Positions 20,872 through 30,766 of a stretch of DNA of 64,000 nt are shown piece after piece. The notes under the pieces are model-generated. The model was not told where the DNA came from and did no database searches. It saw nothing but the letters and a program-made list of their open reading frames with translations. This stretch comes from Parietichytrium sp. I65-24A (Eukaryota; Sar; Bigyra; Thraustochytrida; Thraustochytriidae), in NCBI GenBank assembly GCA_012862575.1, contig BLSF01000031.1:310001-374000 (forward strand), given 5' to 3'. Each line of letters opens with the position of its first letter. The stretch's first letter is position 1. The position numbers were made by a program, and so were the translations under genes.

Positions 20872-22848
20872 ATGAACCCCGCCTGCGCGACCCCGAAACC
20901 ACCAGCGCCACCTTTGCCTCCACGGAAATATAAACTCAACCGCAACCCTGTAAAAGACGAAGCGGCGGAAGCTGGAGTACCTCCTCAAGGTGAAGGTGTC
21001 GTGGTCGAGGAGAAGGACGGCGCTGAAGTGGAATTAGAGGTCCGCAAAGTGTCGGAAACATGCCTGGAAACTGTTTCTTCACTGGCAAGGGCTGTGGCGG
21101 TGACTGTGACGGTGGACCCGAAAGCAATCTCAAGCTTGTCTATTCCAGGATACACTGTGAAGGTTGATCTTCTGGCGAAAACGCAAAAGCCGTTTGTGGC
21201 GTACTTTATACAGGTCGAGTGCAACGATGGCGTGGGCTGGACCGTGGAGCGCAGATTTTCAGAGCTCTTTAGCCTGTCCAAGATGGTGACCTTCAAGAAG
21301 AGTGCTGGAAAGCGGCCGCGTTTTCCGTCCAGGTTTACTCGGAAAGGCTCCTTTTCTTCGGAGCTGCTGGAATACCGTCGCCATGCTCTGGAAAAGTATC
21401 TGCAATATTTGCTCAGCTATTCCGAAACTCCGGAGGCAAAGGCGGAAAATGACTCGCAGCGAATTTCAACACTAATTGAAAACGCGTTTGGCTACAAGAA
21501 TGGCCGAGAGGCATGGCGAGGCTCTCGCGGGCGCTCAAGAAGCGGGTCTTTCTTTAACAAATATTCAAAAAGCAGCAAAGACCTAATCGGCGACCGCGTG
21601 CTTTTGCAAGGGCGAGAGCTGTTGAAAGCGATTCTGAAGAACCATCCGAAGCTGGTGATGCCAACCCAACCAGCCAACAAAATTTCTAAGATGATTGATG
21701 GCGGCGCTGATTTCGAAACAAAGTCTAGGGTATTCAGCGATCTTGCGCGAATCGCAGCCCAGGAGCAAGGCAGGATAGACCGATTCGTGGGAAAAATTCT
21801 CCTCGAGTATGAAGACCTCCTCGGCGCCATCCGAGCATCGCGCGGTCAGTCGTTCGACAATCATGTGTCTAGCGAGAGCGACGGAGACGTTTTGGCCGCA
21901 CGCGAGGTTTCAGAGGAGAGCGCCGATACTTTCGCGTCAAGTTCTTGTGCAAACTTTGCTGAACTAGAGCCAAGTGCGTCGCAACGTGGACCGCCTCCGC
22001 CCCTCTCAAAGAAAACGTCTTTTATCGCCGACATGGTGAAGGGAAGATTATCTCGCCGTCGAAAAAGCAAGCAGGGCGAGAGCGAGGATGGCCTGGCTGA
22101 GCAAGTTCTCTCACGGGTTCATAGGTTTCTAACACAGCTTTCACTTGCTGTCTTGAACGAGAATAAAGGCGCGCTCAAGCCCACCGAGGCGCTCGGTTTC
22201 TCAGAGAGTTTTAATCTTGACGTCCTATATCGTCTCTTTGAGGTCTCCATGTTCAGAAGGCATCCGAAAGCACGAGAGCTGCTTCAGGCTTGCTCTCGAG
22301 CCGCCCCAAATGTGAAGGAGGTGAACGAAAAATTTACAGCGCAGCAAACCTGGCTTAAACGTCGATTTGGAGATCGAGGGATCCCCCCGTCGCTTTTTGG
22401 GGCGCATGTGCATCCTTCCTTTAGCGTTTCACAGCAGCAAGATGCTGCTTCGAATACAGAGGCAAGCTTTTGCTGGGGTTGGGAGCATGCTGTTAAGCCT
22501 TTGGATGACTTGAACGATGACGAGACTTACCCTGCGCCCAGCGAAAAAGCTGACTTACTCATGAAGTGCGTGGAGGAGATCCACAATGGCTTGGAACTGA
22601 GCTACAAGAACGCAAACCTCCAACAAGAAGGGTCTGAGCCGAAAGCTCTCGGCGCAGATGACTTTGTGCCAATCTTTTTTTACGCCATTGCTTGCTCAAA
22701 TGTACAGGATCCAGAAGCAATCGCGACATACATCGGAAGTCTCGCAAGTGACGCTCTTTTGGACACCTCCGCAAAGTACTGGTTGACTGTCTTCCAGTCA
22801 GGTCTCCAGTTCCTTTCATCTTTGGACATCGGTACTTGTGAGCCTTGA
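20872..22848 (+). CDS. PX-VPS9 domain protein, probable Rab5-type GEF
   Basis: A 658-residue single-exon protein. The start is the first ATG (MNPACATPKPPAPPLPPRK), with an upstream in-frame stop at 20845. A Pro-rich head leads into a PX domain at about residues 88-208: ERRFSELFSLSKMV carries the Arg that contacts the 3-phosphate, and YRRHALEKYLQYLL is the typical alpha-2 segment. The C-terminus is a VPS9 domain: GADDFVPIFFYAIACSNVQD holds the conserved Asp, and KYWLTVFQSGLQFL matches the Tyr-containing helix. PX domains bind PI3P on endosomes and VPS9 domains exchange GDP on Rab5/Rab21 GTPases, so an early-endosome GEF is the natural reading. A middle helical region (GRELLKAILKNHPKL...) is unassigned. 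Confidence 0.88.
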   Translation: MNPACATPKPPAPPLPPRKYKLNRNPVKDEAAEAGVPPQGEGVVVEEKDGAEVELEVRKVSETCLETVSSLARAVAVTVTVDPKAISSLSIPGYTVKVDLLAKTQKPFVAYFIQVECNDGVGWTVERRFSELFSLSKMVTFKKSAGKRPRFPSRFTRKGSFSSELLEYRRHALEKYLQYLLSYSETPEAKAENDSQRISTLIENAFGYKNGREAWRGSRGRSRSGSFFNKYSKSSKDLIGDRVLLQGRELLKAILKNHPKLVMPTQPANKISKMIDGGADFETKSRVFSDLARIAAQEQGRIDRFVGKILLEYEDLLGAIRASRGQSFDNHVSSESDGDVLAAREVSEESADTFASSSCANFAELEPSASQRGPPPPLSKKTSFIADMVKGRLSRRRKSKQGESEDGLAEQVLSRVHRFLTQLSLAVLNENKGALKPTEALGFSESFNLDVLYRLFEVSMFRRHPKARELLQACSRAAPNVKEVNEKFTAQQTWLKRRFGDRGIPPSLFGAHVHPSFSVSQQQDAASNTEASFCWGWEHAVKPLDDLNDDETYPAPSEKADLLMKCVEEIHNGLELSYKNANLQQEGSEPKALGADDFVPIFFYAIACSNVQDPEAIATYIGSLASDALLDTSAKYWLTVFQSGLQFLSSLDIGTCEP

Positions 22849-23242
22849 GCGCTTCAAATCATCCGCCCCATCCAACCCACGTCACTCACTTTCCGCAACT
22901 GCACATCCAAAAGTACAAATCCCACCGCGCTCACTTTATCATTCACGAAACGAACCCTCATGACCATTAACATTGAAACACTTTGCAGTCCTCTTTATCC
23001 CTCTATCTCCATGACATCCATGACTGCCACACCAACATCCCCAACTCAGCATGCGTGCGAGACCGTTTTTTTCCAGCTACTACTACCGTTAACACTATGA
23101 AAACAGTTATGAAATCCGCTCACGGACTTTGCCAAAAAAACAGAGGGAGAAAGCGGCTGTGTTGATGAGTTGGACTAGCTGGACGAAGCAGAGGACGCGG
23201 AAAAGAAGGCGACGGAGAAGTGGGGCGATCGCATATGCAAGG
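22849..23242. other. Intergenic region and Kish 5' leader
   Basis: Holds the PX-VPS9 3' end and the Kish leader. Just before the Kish ATG (about 23176-23241) is a coding-like stretch in a different frame, reading LDEAEDAEKKATEKWGDR, that does not connect to Kish. Confidence 0.6.
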
Positions 23243-23687
23243 ATGGTAAGTTGCGGCCATGCTGGCGCTCGCGAAGGACGAGATTACAGAGTGCGACGAG
23301 CTGTCGGTGCCTTGTTTAACTTGGTTGGTGAGTGTCGGAGAGTCTCACAGAAACTAACTCTCTTTCGAACGTTGATGTAACGCGAATGCAACTGTGAATG
23401 CGAATGTGAATGTGAATGCGAATGCGAATGCGAATGTGAATGCGCGCTGTCTGGCGCTCGCGTAGGCTGCTATCTTTAACTTCACAAGCTGGCTGACGAT
23501 CCTGCTTTTGTTCATCTGCACGTGCGCGTATCTGCACAGGAAAGTTGGGCCATACAAGTTTGGTGACCCACAAACGCAAGGTGTACAGGGTATCTGGTGG
23601 AAAGCTGCGCGAATCGGGGAGAGATTGAGCCCTTGGGTGTCTGCGGGTTGCTTGATAATGGCTCTTCACACGGTGTTCATGCAATGA
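23243..23687 (+). CDS. TMEM167: Kish/TMEM167 Golgi membrane protein, two exons
   Basis: Exon 1 contributes only the ATG (23243-23245) and is followed at once by a gtaagt donor. A 220-bp intron (23246-23465) ends in gcgtag, and exon 2 is 23466-23687. The product is 74 residues: M then AAIFNFTSWLTILLLF, ICTCAYLH, a variable loop, GIWWKAARIGERLSPWVS and a second hydrophobic helix ending VFMQ. Human TMEM167A reads SAIFNFQSLLTVILLLICTC, then GIFWKCARIGERKSPYV and ends LFIQ, so identity is clear across the length. Kish is a two-pass protein needed for constitutive secretion at the early Golgi. The intron carries a GAATGY hexamer repeat. Its size and the break after the start codon make it easy to overlook. 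Confidence 0.95.
23382..23443. repeat. GAATGY hexanucleotide repeat in the Kish intron
   Basis: About ten copies of gaatgc/gaatgt within the Kish intron. The same hexamer on the other strand forms a coding tract in the VPS9-RCC1 gene near 29130-29200. Confidence 0.9.
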
Positions 23688-23908
23688 TGGATGGATGAAT
23701 GGATGCGATACACAGTGACTCGTTGTTGAGTTGAACGATTTTTGCTCTGGCAAGAGCTTGTGAAATCACGGAACGTTATGGTAGAATCTCATAAATATAG
23801 TTTGGAATCTTAATATCAGGCGACGCTTTCGCCCAAAGCACTGCTTTTGGTACGAAAGCACTCGAATTGTTCGTTTCGTCGGACCTTGCGTCATAATCAC
23901 CGGGGCTT

Positions 23909-25972
23909 TTACCAGCGCTGCTTGGCCTCTTCCGGGCCACTAAAGTACAGCGAGATAGACATCCGTGCTGGCGCCGGGCATCGCAGTGATTCAATAGAGT
24001 TTTTCACAACTCGGCTTCTGTACAGCACGAGCCGATCGGCCTTCGGGTCGATCGGAACGTCCTCCTTAGAGGAGCTATTCAGCACAAGTTTGCCGTCTTG
24101 CTCGGGTTGCCAGTCAGGATTTATGTGATAGGTTGCGGTCATGGTTAGACCATTGTTTGTCTGCCCAAACGAGCCGTCAAAGCGCGCGGGCAAGCCAGAA
24201 TACGTCTTGCCATGCTCATTCGTTGCGTTTTCGAGCATTGGCCCGACTACGTAAAGAAGAACGCCTCCGTACGACTCTCTCAGCTGAAACTGGGGAGCTT
24301 TCTTATTGAGTTCGTGCGGTAGGGCGCGCAGTTTTGTAGCGAGCTCAAAGAGCGCGGTGTACTCCTCCTCGAGCTGTTTCGTGCTAAGCCAGCAAGAGCT
24401 TACTCCAAAATACTCTGGTTGCACAGCCTTGTCAACTTCAAGGCTACCTCGCGTGGAGCCGCTGGCAACGTCTCTTTGCTCGACGACACCAGAGGCAATC
24501 AAGTCTTCTACATCAGCCCGCAGTAAGTCTTGCCACTCCCCATCTACATCATCCATAAAGTTGTCCACGATACCATAGCCTCGCGAGTCGTCAAGAATAC
24601 CTGCGATTGCATCGTCGCAAAGCTGGTCCATATCCGCCTTTTCGTCCGAGGCAGAAGCAAGCAGACTTTCTTCATTGGCGAACATCTCACTGTTTTTCAG
24701 ATTCAAGCCTTGTAGCATCCTGACAATTTCATGCGCGAATGCTTCGTTGAGAACTTGAGGCTTGAGCATTTCTTCAGTTTGGGCATCCATAAACTGCCCC
24801 TCTTTGGCAGCTTTGTTTTTGACATTTTGCAGTACCATGTTCGCTTTCTCCTTAATTGCGGGGAAAACGGCCACCAAAGCATTCACAAACAAATCGCTTG
24901 CCAAGAGCTCCTGGAAAGAGTTTGGAAGTTGCGATTCTGGCGGAAGAAGGCCGCGAGACCCATGTATGATTTGGCGAAACTTTTCTGGGACTAGCAGTTT
25001 ACTAAGCAACCCGTCAAATAGTACATCCTTTCCAGATTGCCCATCAGATAGCTTTTCCCTCAGCTTGGCAAGGTTCCTTTCGGCCGCGGCCTTCATTCGC
25101 TCCGTCTCCGTCGATGGTTTGTCTCCGTACAGGTCAGGAAGTTTCTTTTCTGCTCGGTCTTTCGACTTGGACATTTTACCAAGCAAGTTCCTAAATGTAT
25201 CCTTATCCTCACAGTGCTCGATGGCTCTTTTGTAAACCTTTTCTGCCTCCGCTCCACGGCCAAGCTTGCTCAGTGCCGCGCCCATTCGAAAGTAAGCCTT
25301 TGACCACTTCGGGTCACATCGAATTGCTTCTTCAGCATCCCGCAGCGACTCCTCCAGATCGCCCATCACGAACCTCGCATTGGATCTGTTCGTCAGCAGG
25401 ACACATCTCAGCTACATCAGTCCAAACAAACAATCCGCCCCAGCCAACGTGATTGCCCGCATCGATAGAGTGTGTTTGGTCCATTCATGCATTGTCCCCA
25501 TGTGTCATCCAACATGCATCAATCCCGCGTGCGCCAAAGATTCATTGATCCATTCATTCGTTCATGCATTCCCCAATCGCACAGCCGTTCCACACATTCG
25601 TAAAAATCGCCACACAAATGTTAGCACAACGCGAACCGCCCGAATCAAACCATCAGACCTCCACGCATCCAAACCCATCAAACAGAACCCGGCCCCCATT
25701 CCATTCCAGTACAAGCAACACAAGCAGCGAATCCGCCGCAACCACTCAGCTGATCAGCCAGCTAAAACAAAATCGAACATGCAGACTCCAAACAACAAAT
25801 AACAACCAGCATCCAAGCCATCAACGCGTAAGCAACCAAACTTGCAACGTACCGCAAGGTCTCCGTCTCCAACCGCCGCGATGCCTTTCCCGTAGCATTC
25901 GCACGCCTCCTTGAAGCGCTTCTCCTTGAAAAATGCGTTCCCCGCTTCCTTCTCGCTCTCCGCCACGCCCAT
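23909..25972 (-). CDS. TPR protein with degenerate EGLN-like 2OG-oxygenase fold, two exons
   Basis: Exon 1 is 25972-25853 (40 codons, MGVAESEKEAGNAFFKEKRF) and exon 2 is 25411-23909, joined by a 441-bp GT-AG intron. The joint restores a TPR: GDGDLA then LRCVLLTNRSNARFVMGDLE. The total is 540 residues. TPRs fill about 1-110. A helical middle includes segments such as IVRMLQGLNLKNSEM. Residues about 385-540 align by eye with PHD/EGLN prolyl hydroxylases: TATYHINPDWQPEQDGKLVL against human CIYYLNKDWDAKVSGGILRI, and IDPKADRLVLYRSR against IEPKFDRLLFFWSD. The metal-binding triad is not intact: HxD reads RFD and the distal His lies in KNSIES. The 2-oxoglutarate Arg appears kept (PARMSI). It may be catalytically dead or a diverged relative. 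Confidence 0.78.
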
Positions 25973-26425
25973 TCTCCTTAACCTTCTCCTTCTCCTTATC
26001 TCTCTCTCTCTATCTTCCCTCGCAACGCGAACACCTCGCATACATTCGCGTTGCGCTCACAACTCGGACCTACTTTGGAGGCTTTCGGTAGGAGTGTCTA
26101 GATGTTTGGGTAGTCCTGGAGGCCGCTTTTGGTTTTGGACTTGAAAATTTCGAGTTGTCGGAATGTGAATGTTGAAGAGCAGAAGATGACCGGGACTACC
26201 GGGACCTCGGGCACGAAAAGGTTCTCGTCAGACGGACGGCGAGATGGGCTCGGAGTTTGAATCAGGGTTCTTGAAAGACAAGGAGTAAAGCGAAGTGTAT
26301 TTGACAGAAGTTATGTAGAAGGTGCTGGTGTGGAACCGCAGCCAGGTCCATTATAATGATGTGCAGGGGCCAGCGTCGGATCTTCGACCTCTTGGGCAAT
26401 GCAGAGAATGTGGCTGGTCCTCGTA
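25973..26425. other. Intergenic spacer
   Basis: About 450 bp between the TPR gene's 5' end and the 3' end of VPS9-RCC1. It starts with a pyrimidine-rich tract (cttctccttctccttatctc) next to the TPR start. No gene is seen. Confidence 0.6.
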
Positions 26426-29400
26426 CTAATTTATGCCACGGTGAGGAGCGGAGAGAGATCCGACCGAGCTGGTTCCTTGCTGGCGAGACCAAACGTACTC
26501 TTGATTGAAGCAGGCAAATATTGTGTTGGCGCTACAAATAACGGCTTCTGCAGCGGGCATCACGCCTTGCACAGCATTCGGCTCCGCAATAACCGCCCCG
26601 TTGGCCTCGTCGAGGCCCCATTGGTAGATTAATTCAGTCTTGGTGGTGACTGCCGTGTTGTATCTGCCGCAGTCAATATGTACGACATGTTCATGTGCGA
26701 GCCTCAGGACAGGTTGTGGGACGAGGCAGCTTGCGCCAGATGTGGTATTTCTGATGTATAAGCATGAAGGCTGTAAATCGTCGGCGGATCCAAACGAATC
26801 TTCTGCTCTCCTGCGCGGAGTTGAAGTCTTCTCAATCGAGAGAATGCCCTGGTCACTGGAAGTGCGAGCCCGTAGCGGCTCAGGAGCCCCAGTTTGGGCA
26901 AAGTCTCCCAGGGGAAATAGGTTGCGCAACTTGTGGAAAAATGTCTGCACAACCTCGTTCCCCTTTTCCCCTCCGCCGATTGCAGATTGCTCTCGCTGCC
27001 TCAAACCATGATTTTCCTTCATTTTGTCTGGAAGAACTGCAACTCCAAACCCCAATTGCCCAAAAGCCCCACTCCCGAATGTAAACACACGGCCTTCACA
27101 GGTAAGAAATGCTGAATGCGCATAGCCAGCAGCAACTTGGAGCGGGGCATCCGTTTCTCGAAATGCATTAGTTCTTACTTCCTGCGGGAAGCAGCTATCG
27201 GCCAAGGCGCCAGTTCCAAGTCGACCGTCACGACCGCACCCAAACGAGTAGACCTTTTTATCGCTCATTGCCAAGGAGTGGGACCAACCCGCGGCGATGC
27301 CTCGGACGCGAATGCCTTCAAGGTGTTTAACGAGGGCAGGGAGGTGCAGCGTTTTTTGGTCTCCGTGTCCAAGACGGCCACAGTGGCCTCTGCCACATGT
27401 CCAAAGTTTCGCATTCACGGTCAGTATCAACGTGTGCCTCGCCCCACAAGCCACGTCAACAGCAGCTTGATTTACCAGGTTACTTTTCAGGTCTGTCAGC
27501 TCTAGTTGCACCGGTGTCGCGCAATGATCCACCTCGCATTTGCCAATTCCGAGCTGGCCCTCGGAATTGCTACCCCAAGAGAAAACCGCGCCAAGCTCGT
27601 CTACAGCAACGATGTGGTTCTCTCCGACGGACACACGCTGGAAGCGGCGTCTAGACAATAGTGCATGATGCATCCCTGTGCTGACCCGAATTCTGCCGTT
27701 GGTGGAAATGGAGCATTGCAAGTCTGGAGTGTACTTGCTGCAAGAGAGCTGAACCACGTCCGACATGCTGCCGAGTTCCGACTGAGGATACAATCCACTA
27801 GCGCTCGACAGCGACAATAATCTCTCAAGCTCTTGAGCCCGGCTAACCTCAAGCACAAAGTATCCCTGGTGGTTCAGGTTGTCGTGCAATGCGACACTTT
27901 CAGTGTCCATAGTATGAAGAGACACATTGTCAGCATGGCCTTCCACAGACCAGTCGACGTGTTGACCCATCAAAGTCCCAGTGATTGTGGGAGGGTGGCT
28001 CGCGCCGTTGGTGAGGACCCATTGCACGGCAACCTCAACATTGGCCAAGTTATAGCCAAGCGCGGAGGTGTTGACGTTGAGGGCGTGAAAGGCGCGAATG
28101 AACTCAATCTGCGACACGATATTTCTGCATCCGTCTTGGTTTGCCCACACGAGAATGTAAATTAGCTGGTCGAGGAGATCGTCCGTGGTCAGCTGAAAGG
28201 AGTCAACGTCTTCCCTCGCAACGTGAGAATAGAGGCTCGCTTCCACTGCACCATTGACCAAGTCAATTGCCTTTGCCAGACAGATAAGCTTGCCCAGAGC
28301 TGTGGGGTTTTCTTCCAGGGATGCGAGTTTTTCGATAGCCAGATGCTGCGAACATTGAAACTCTGGACGCATCCCAAGGTCTTGCTGCGAGAAATCTTGA
28401 GCGCGCAGAACGGCGCAAGCTTGATTGAAGCGGGCATCGTCCACGGAACATCTCTGTCGTACTAGCTCCATCAGCGTGGTATGGGTGGAGAGCAGTAAGT
28501 GGGCTTCCAGAGCCTGCTCGAGCTGGACGGTGTGTCGTCTCGTTTGGTTTTTGAGCATGGGTCCTGGCGGTTGTCCCAAAGAGTCGCAGCATGTGCAGCA
28601 ACTCATCGCGCCCGAGGGTCGAACTCTGACCCCTTCAACTGCAGCGTGCTCATCTTCCCCAAACCTGGTCTCAGGCTCCAGGAACCGGGCAAACATGGGC
28701 GATTGCTCGATCATGGCCTTGGCACTCGACCTCACGCACTGCCTGACCATGCCTTTCGCTCTCGACAGGTCTTGCGCGTCGGATGACATGTCTCCGCCGT
28801 CGCTGCCAACGAACGTTTTGTTGAGATACCACGCCAAATCGTCAATCTCGGCAAAAATGACGTCGTGTTCCGGGAGCGCCTGGAGAAGCCACAGGTACTG
28901 CTTTAACTGGGCCAGCTCCATGCCTTCTAAGGTGCACGGCAACCGGCAGCCGCCTCGTAAGGGCCTGTCGACGTGAATCACGCGCACCACTACATCCGTA
29001 AACGTCCCATCTCGTTCGCGCACCTTGAAGCCTTCCACGTCTTCAGTGTACAGAATGTGCAACTCTCTGCTCTCCCAAGAAGGCCACACATTGCCAAGCC
29101 GCTCGTTCGTTGTGCGCATTTCGGCGTCGCACTCGCATTCGCATTCGCATTCGCACTCGCATTCGCACTCGCACTCGTACTCGCATTCACGTTCGCATGC
29201 ATCCCTTCCAGACTTTGGAATTGCATTCCAAGAATCGAATCCTGCATATTGCGAGCCGCGGGAGCCCTGCGGATGTGACGCATCGGCGAGCACATAGAGC
29301 CGGCTGCCTTTAAACCTCACAGCCACGCCGTCCAGAGTCCAAAACAGTCCGCCATTTGCAAGTTCCATCTCCGGAGAGTGATTCTGAAAGCTCTTGTGCC

Positions 29401-30049
29401 CAGAAGCGATTAGAGGATCTTGGTCCGGGATCAATACTTGCGACTGGCTGTGGTAATCACTCTCCTTGCAAGCCTCGTTTCCTACTTGAGAATCATCCTG
29501 GATATCCTGGATCTGAACATGGCCAATATGTTCACGCCGTGCGTTTCCATCTCTATCTCCATCTCCATCTCCATCTCCAATGCCCGAATGCGATTCATAC
29601 GAATCATTCGAATCTTGCCGTTTCGAGATGATCTTAAGATCCGAGTGCGAGAGATCCGAGTGCGAATTCCGGCCACTCTCTTCCGCTTCCATTGCGGAGC
29701 TCGTACCGGTATTGGTATTCGGCCCATTTTCCGCGCCAATACGTTCTGCGTGCTCGGGAACGCATCTCCGCGAGAACCCATCTCGCAGCTCGCGCTGCCC
29801 CCGGTTCTCCGACCGAGAACCCGCCCGGCTCCTCAGCACGTGCGACCTCACCGTGGCGTCGTCCGCGTCCTCGCGCTGGGCCAGCGCCTGCGGAACGCAA
29901 ACGAGCACCAGCTCCGGAGACGCGTTCCCGCTGCTGTTCCTGCTGTTCCTGCTGTTCCTGCGGTCCCCGAGCGCCTGCGCCAGGAACGTTCCTGCGTTCC
30001 GCGAAAGGTGCCGGAACACCGGGTTCGTGGCCAGGTCCTCGGCTTCCAT
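26426..30049 (-). CDS. VPS9-RCC1 protein, alsin-like Rab GEF
   Basis: 1207 residues, single exon, ATG at 30049. The N-terminal quarter is low-complexity and includes GDGDGD and an alternating Glu-Cys tract at about residues 283-305. A VPS9-type domain spans about 540-690: TTDDLLDQLIYILVWANQDG holds the conserved Asp, and LGYNLANVEVAVQWVLT the Tyr helix. The C-terminal third has RCC1 repeats with DELGAVFSWGSNSEGQLGIG, AKLWTCGRGHCGRLGHGD, KKVYSFGCGRDGRLGTG and GRVFTFGSGAFGQLGFG, which should form a seven-bladed propeller. RCC1 plus VPS9 is the alsin (ALS2) pairing, but here in reverse order and without visible DH-PH or MORN repeats. A Rab5-class exchange role is inferred. A second VPS9 protein lies about 3.6 kb away. 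Confidence 0.85.
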   Translation of the reverse strand: MEAEDLATNPVFRHLSRNAGTFLAQALGDRRNSRNSRNSSGNASPELVLVCVPQALAQREDADDATVRSHVLRSRAGSRSENRGQRELRDGFSRRCVPEHAERIGAENGPNTNTGTSSAMEAEESGRNSHSDLSHSDLKIISKRQDSNDSYESHSGIGDGDGDGDRDGNARREHIGHVQIQDIQDDSQVGNEACKESDYHSQSQVLIPDQDPLIASGHKSFQNHSPEMELANGGLFWTLDGVAVRFKGSRLYVLADASHPQGSRGSQYAGFDSWNAIPKSGRDACERECEYECECECECECECECECDAEMRTTNERLGNVWPSWESRELHILYTEDVEGFKVRERDGTFTDVVVRVIHVDRPLRGGCRLPCTLEGMELAQLKQYLWLLQALPEHDVIFAEIDDLAWYLNKTFVGSDGGDMSSDAQDLSRAKGMVRQCVRSSAKAMIEQSPMFARFLEPETRFGEDEHAAVEGVRVRPSGAMSCCTCCDSLGQPPGPMLKNQTRRHTVQLEQALEAHLLLSTHTTLMELVRQRCSVDDARFNQACAVLRAQDFSQQDLGMRPEFQCSQHLAIEKLASLEENPTALGKLICLAKAIDLVNGAVEASLYSHVAREDVDSFQLTTDDLLDQLIYILVWANQDGCRNIVSQIEFIRAFHALNVNTSALGYNLANVEVAVQWVLTNGASHPPTITGTLMGQHVDWSVEGHADNVSLHTMDTESVALHDNLNHQGYFVLEVSRAQELERLLSLSSASGLYPQSELGSMSDVVQLSCSKYTPDLQCSISTNGRIRVSTGMHHALLSRRRFQRVSVGENHIVAVDELGAVFSWGSNSEGQLGIGKCEVDHCATPVQLELTDLKSNLVNQAAVDVACGARHTLILTVNAKLWTCGRGHCGRLGHGDQKTLHLPALVKHLEGIRVRGIAAGWSHSLAMSDKKVYSFGCGRDGRLGTGALADSCFPQEVRTNAFRETDAPLQVAAGYAHSAFLTCEGRVFTFGSGAFGQLGFGVAVLPDKMKENHGLRQREQSAIGGGEKGNEVVQTFFHKLRNLFPLGDFAQTGAPEPLRARTSSDQGILSIEKTSTPRRRAEDSFGSADDLQPSCLYIRNTTSGASCLVPQPVLRLAHEHVVHIDCGRYNTAVTTKTELIYQWGLDEANGAVIAEPNAVQGVMPAAEAVICSANTIFACFNQEYVWSRQQGTSSVGSLSAPHRGIN
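29129..29200. repeat. In-frame GAATGC/GAGTGC hexamer repeat
   Basis: On the coding (minus) strand, about twelve hexamers encode alternating Glu-Cys in the VPS9-RCC1 protein. Being a hexamer, gains and losses keep the frame. Confidence 0.9.
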
Positions 30050-30472
30050 CCGCGCGGATTTCCTACCGAGACGTTTCTGCCACGTTTCTTTCTCGGTCGG
30101 GTTGCTGGTTGCAGCTCCCTGCTCCTAACACCCCGCATAGTAGAAACCTTAAGGAGAAGATCCATGCGCTCGAAACTGCGGAGGGTCTGGTGAGAAGCAC
30201 ACGCAGTGAAAATGTTTGTTCGTTCTGTTCACTATCGCTGACTAGAGGAAGAGGTACTGTATGGTTTTGCCATTCTGCTGGTGTGTATTTTGAGGTGAGC
30301 AAGGGTGTGAATGTTACAAGATTTTGTCTGATTGTGTAATACATGTTGATTTCTCAAAATCAATAAGCCAAGAAAGACTGTGGTGCATGCTCGCCTTGAT
30401 TTTCAAGGTTAACTTTTTAAAAGAGTGGGAGACTGGGGCATCGATGAGTCATCTTCTCAAGAAGAGATGACC
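30050..30472. other. Intergenic spacer
   Basis: Upstream of VPS9-RCC1 and outside the esterase duplication. No open frame with a recognisable product and no RNA gene is seen. Confidence 0.6.
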
Positions 30473-30766
30473 CATGCAAATACTGCGAGCCAATGCTTTT
30501 AATATTTGAAGAAAAGAGTGATTCTGAACGATTCTCTCTCTATGAAGAGTGTAAATTGTGCCACGAGTTTTGCCCAAGCTTCTTTCTTCTTCAGAGCTGA
30601 AAAAGGGACAATTCTCGCAGACGTCTGTTCGACGCTTTGTCATTGTCTGGCCAGGGCTCTATGCGCGTTTATTGACGGTTTGAGCTCTGCTATTGCGAAG
30701 AGGAGAACGGAAGATGGCAAGAACGACTGAAGGAATGAAACTTTACAGTTGATCTGTCGGTGGTGA

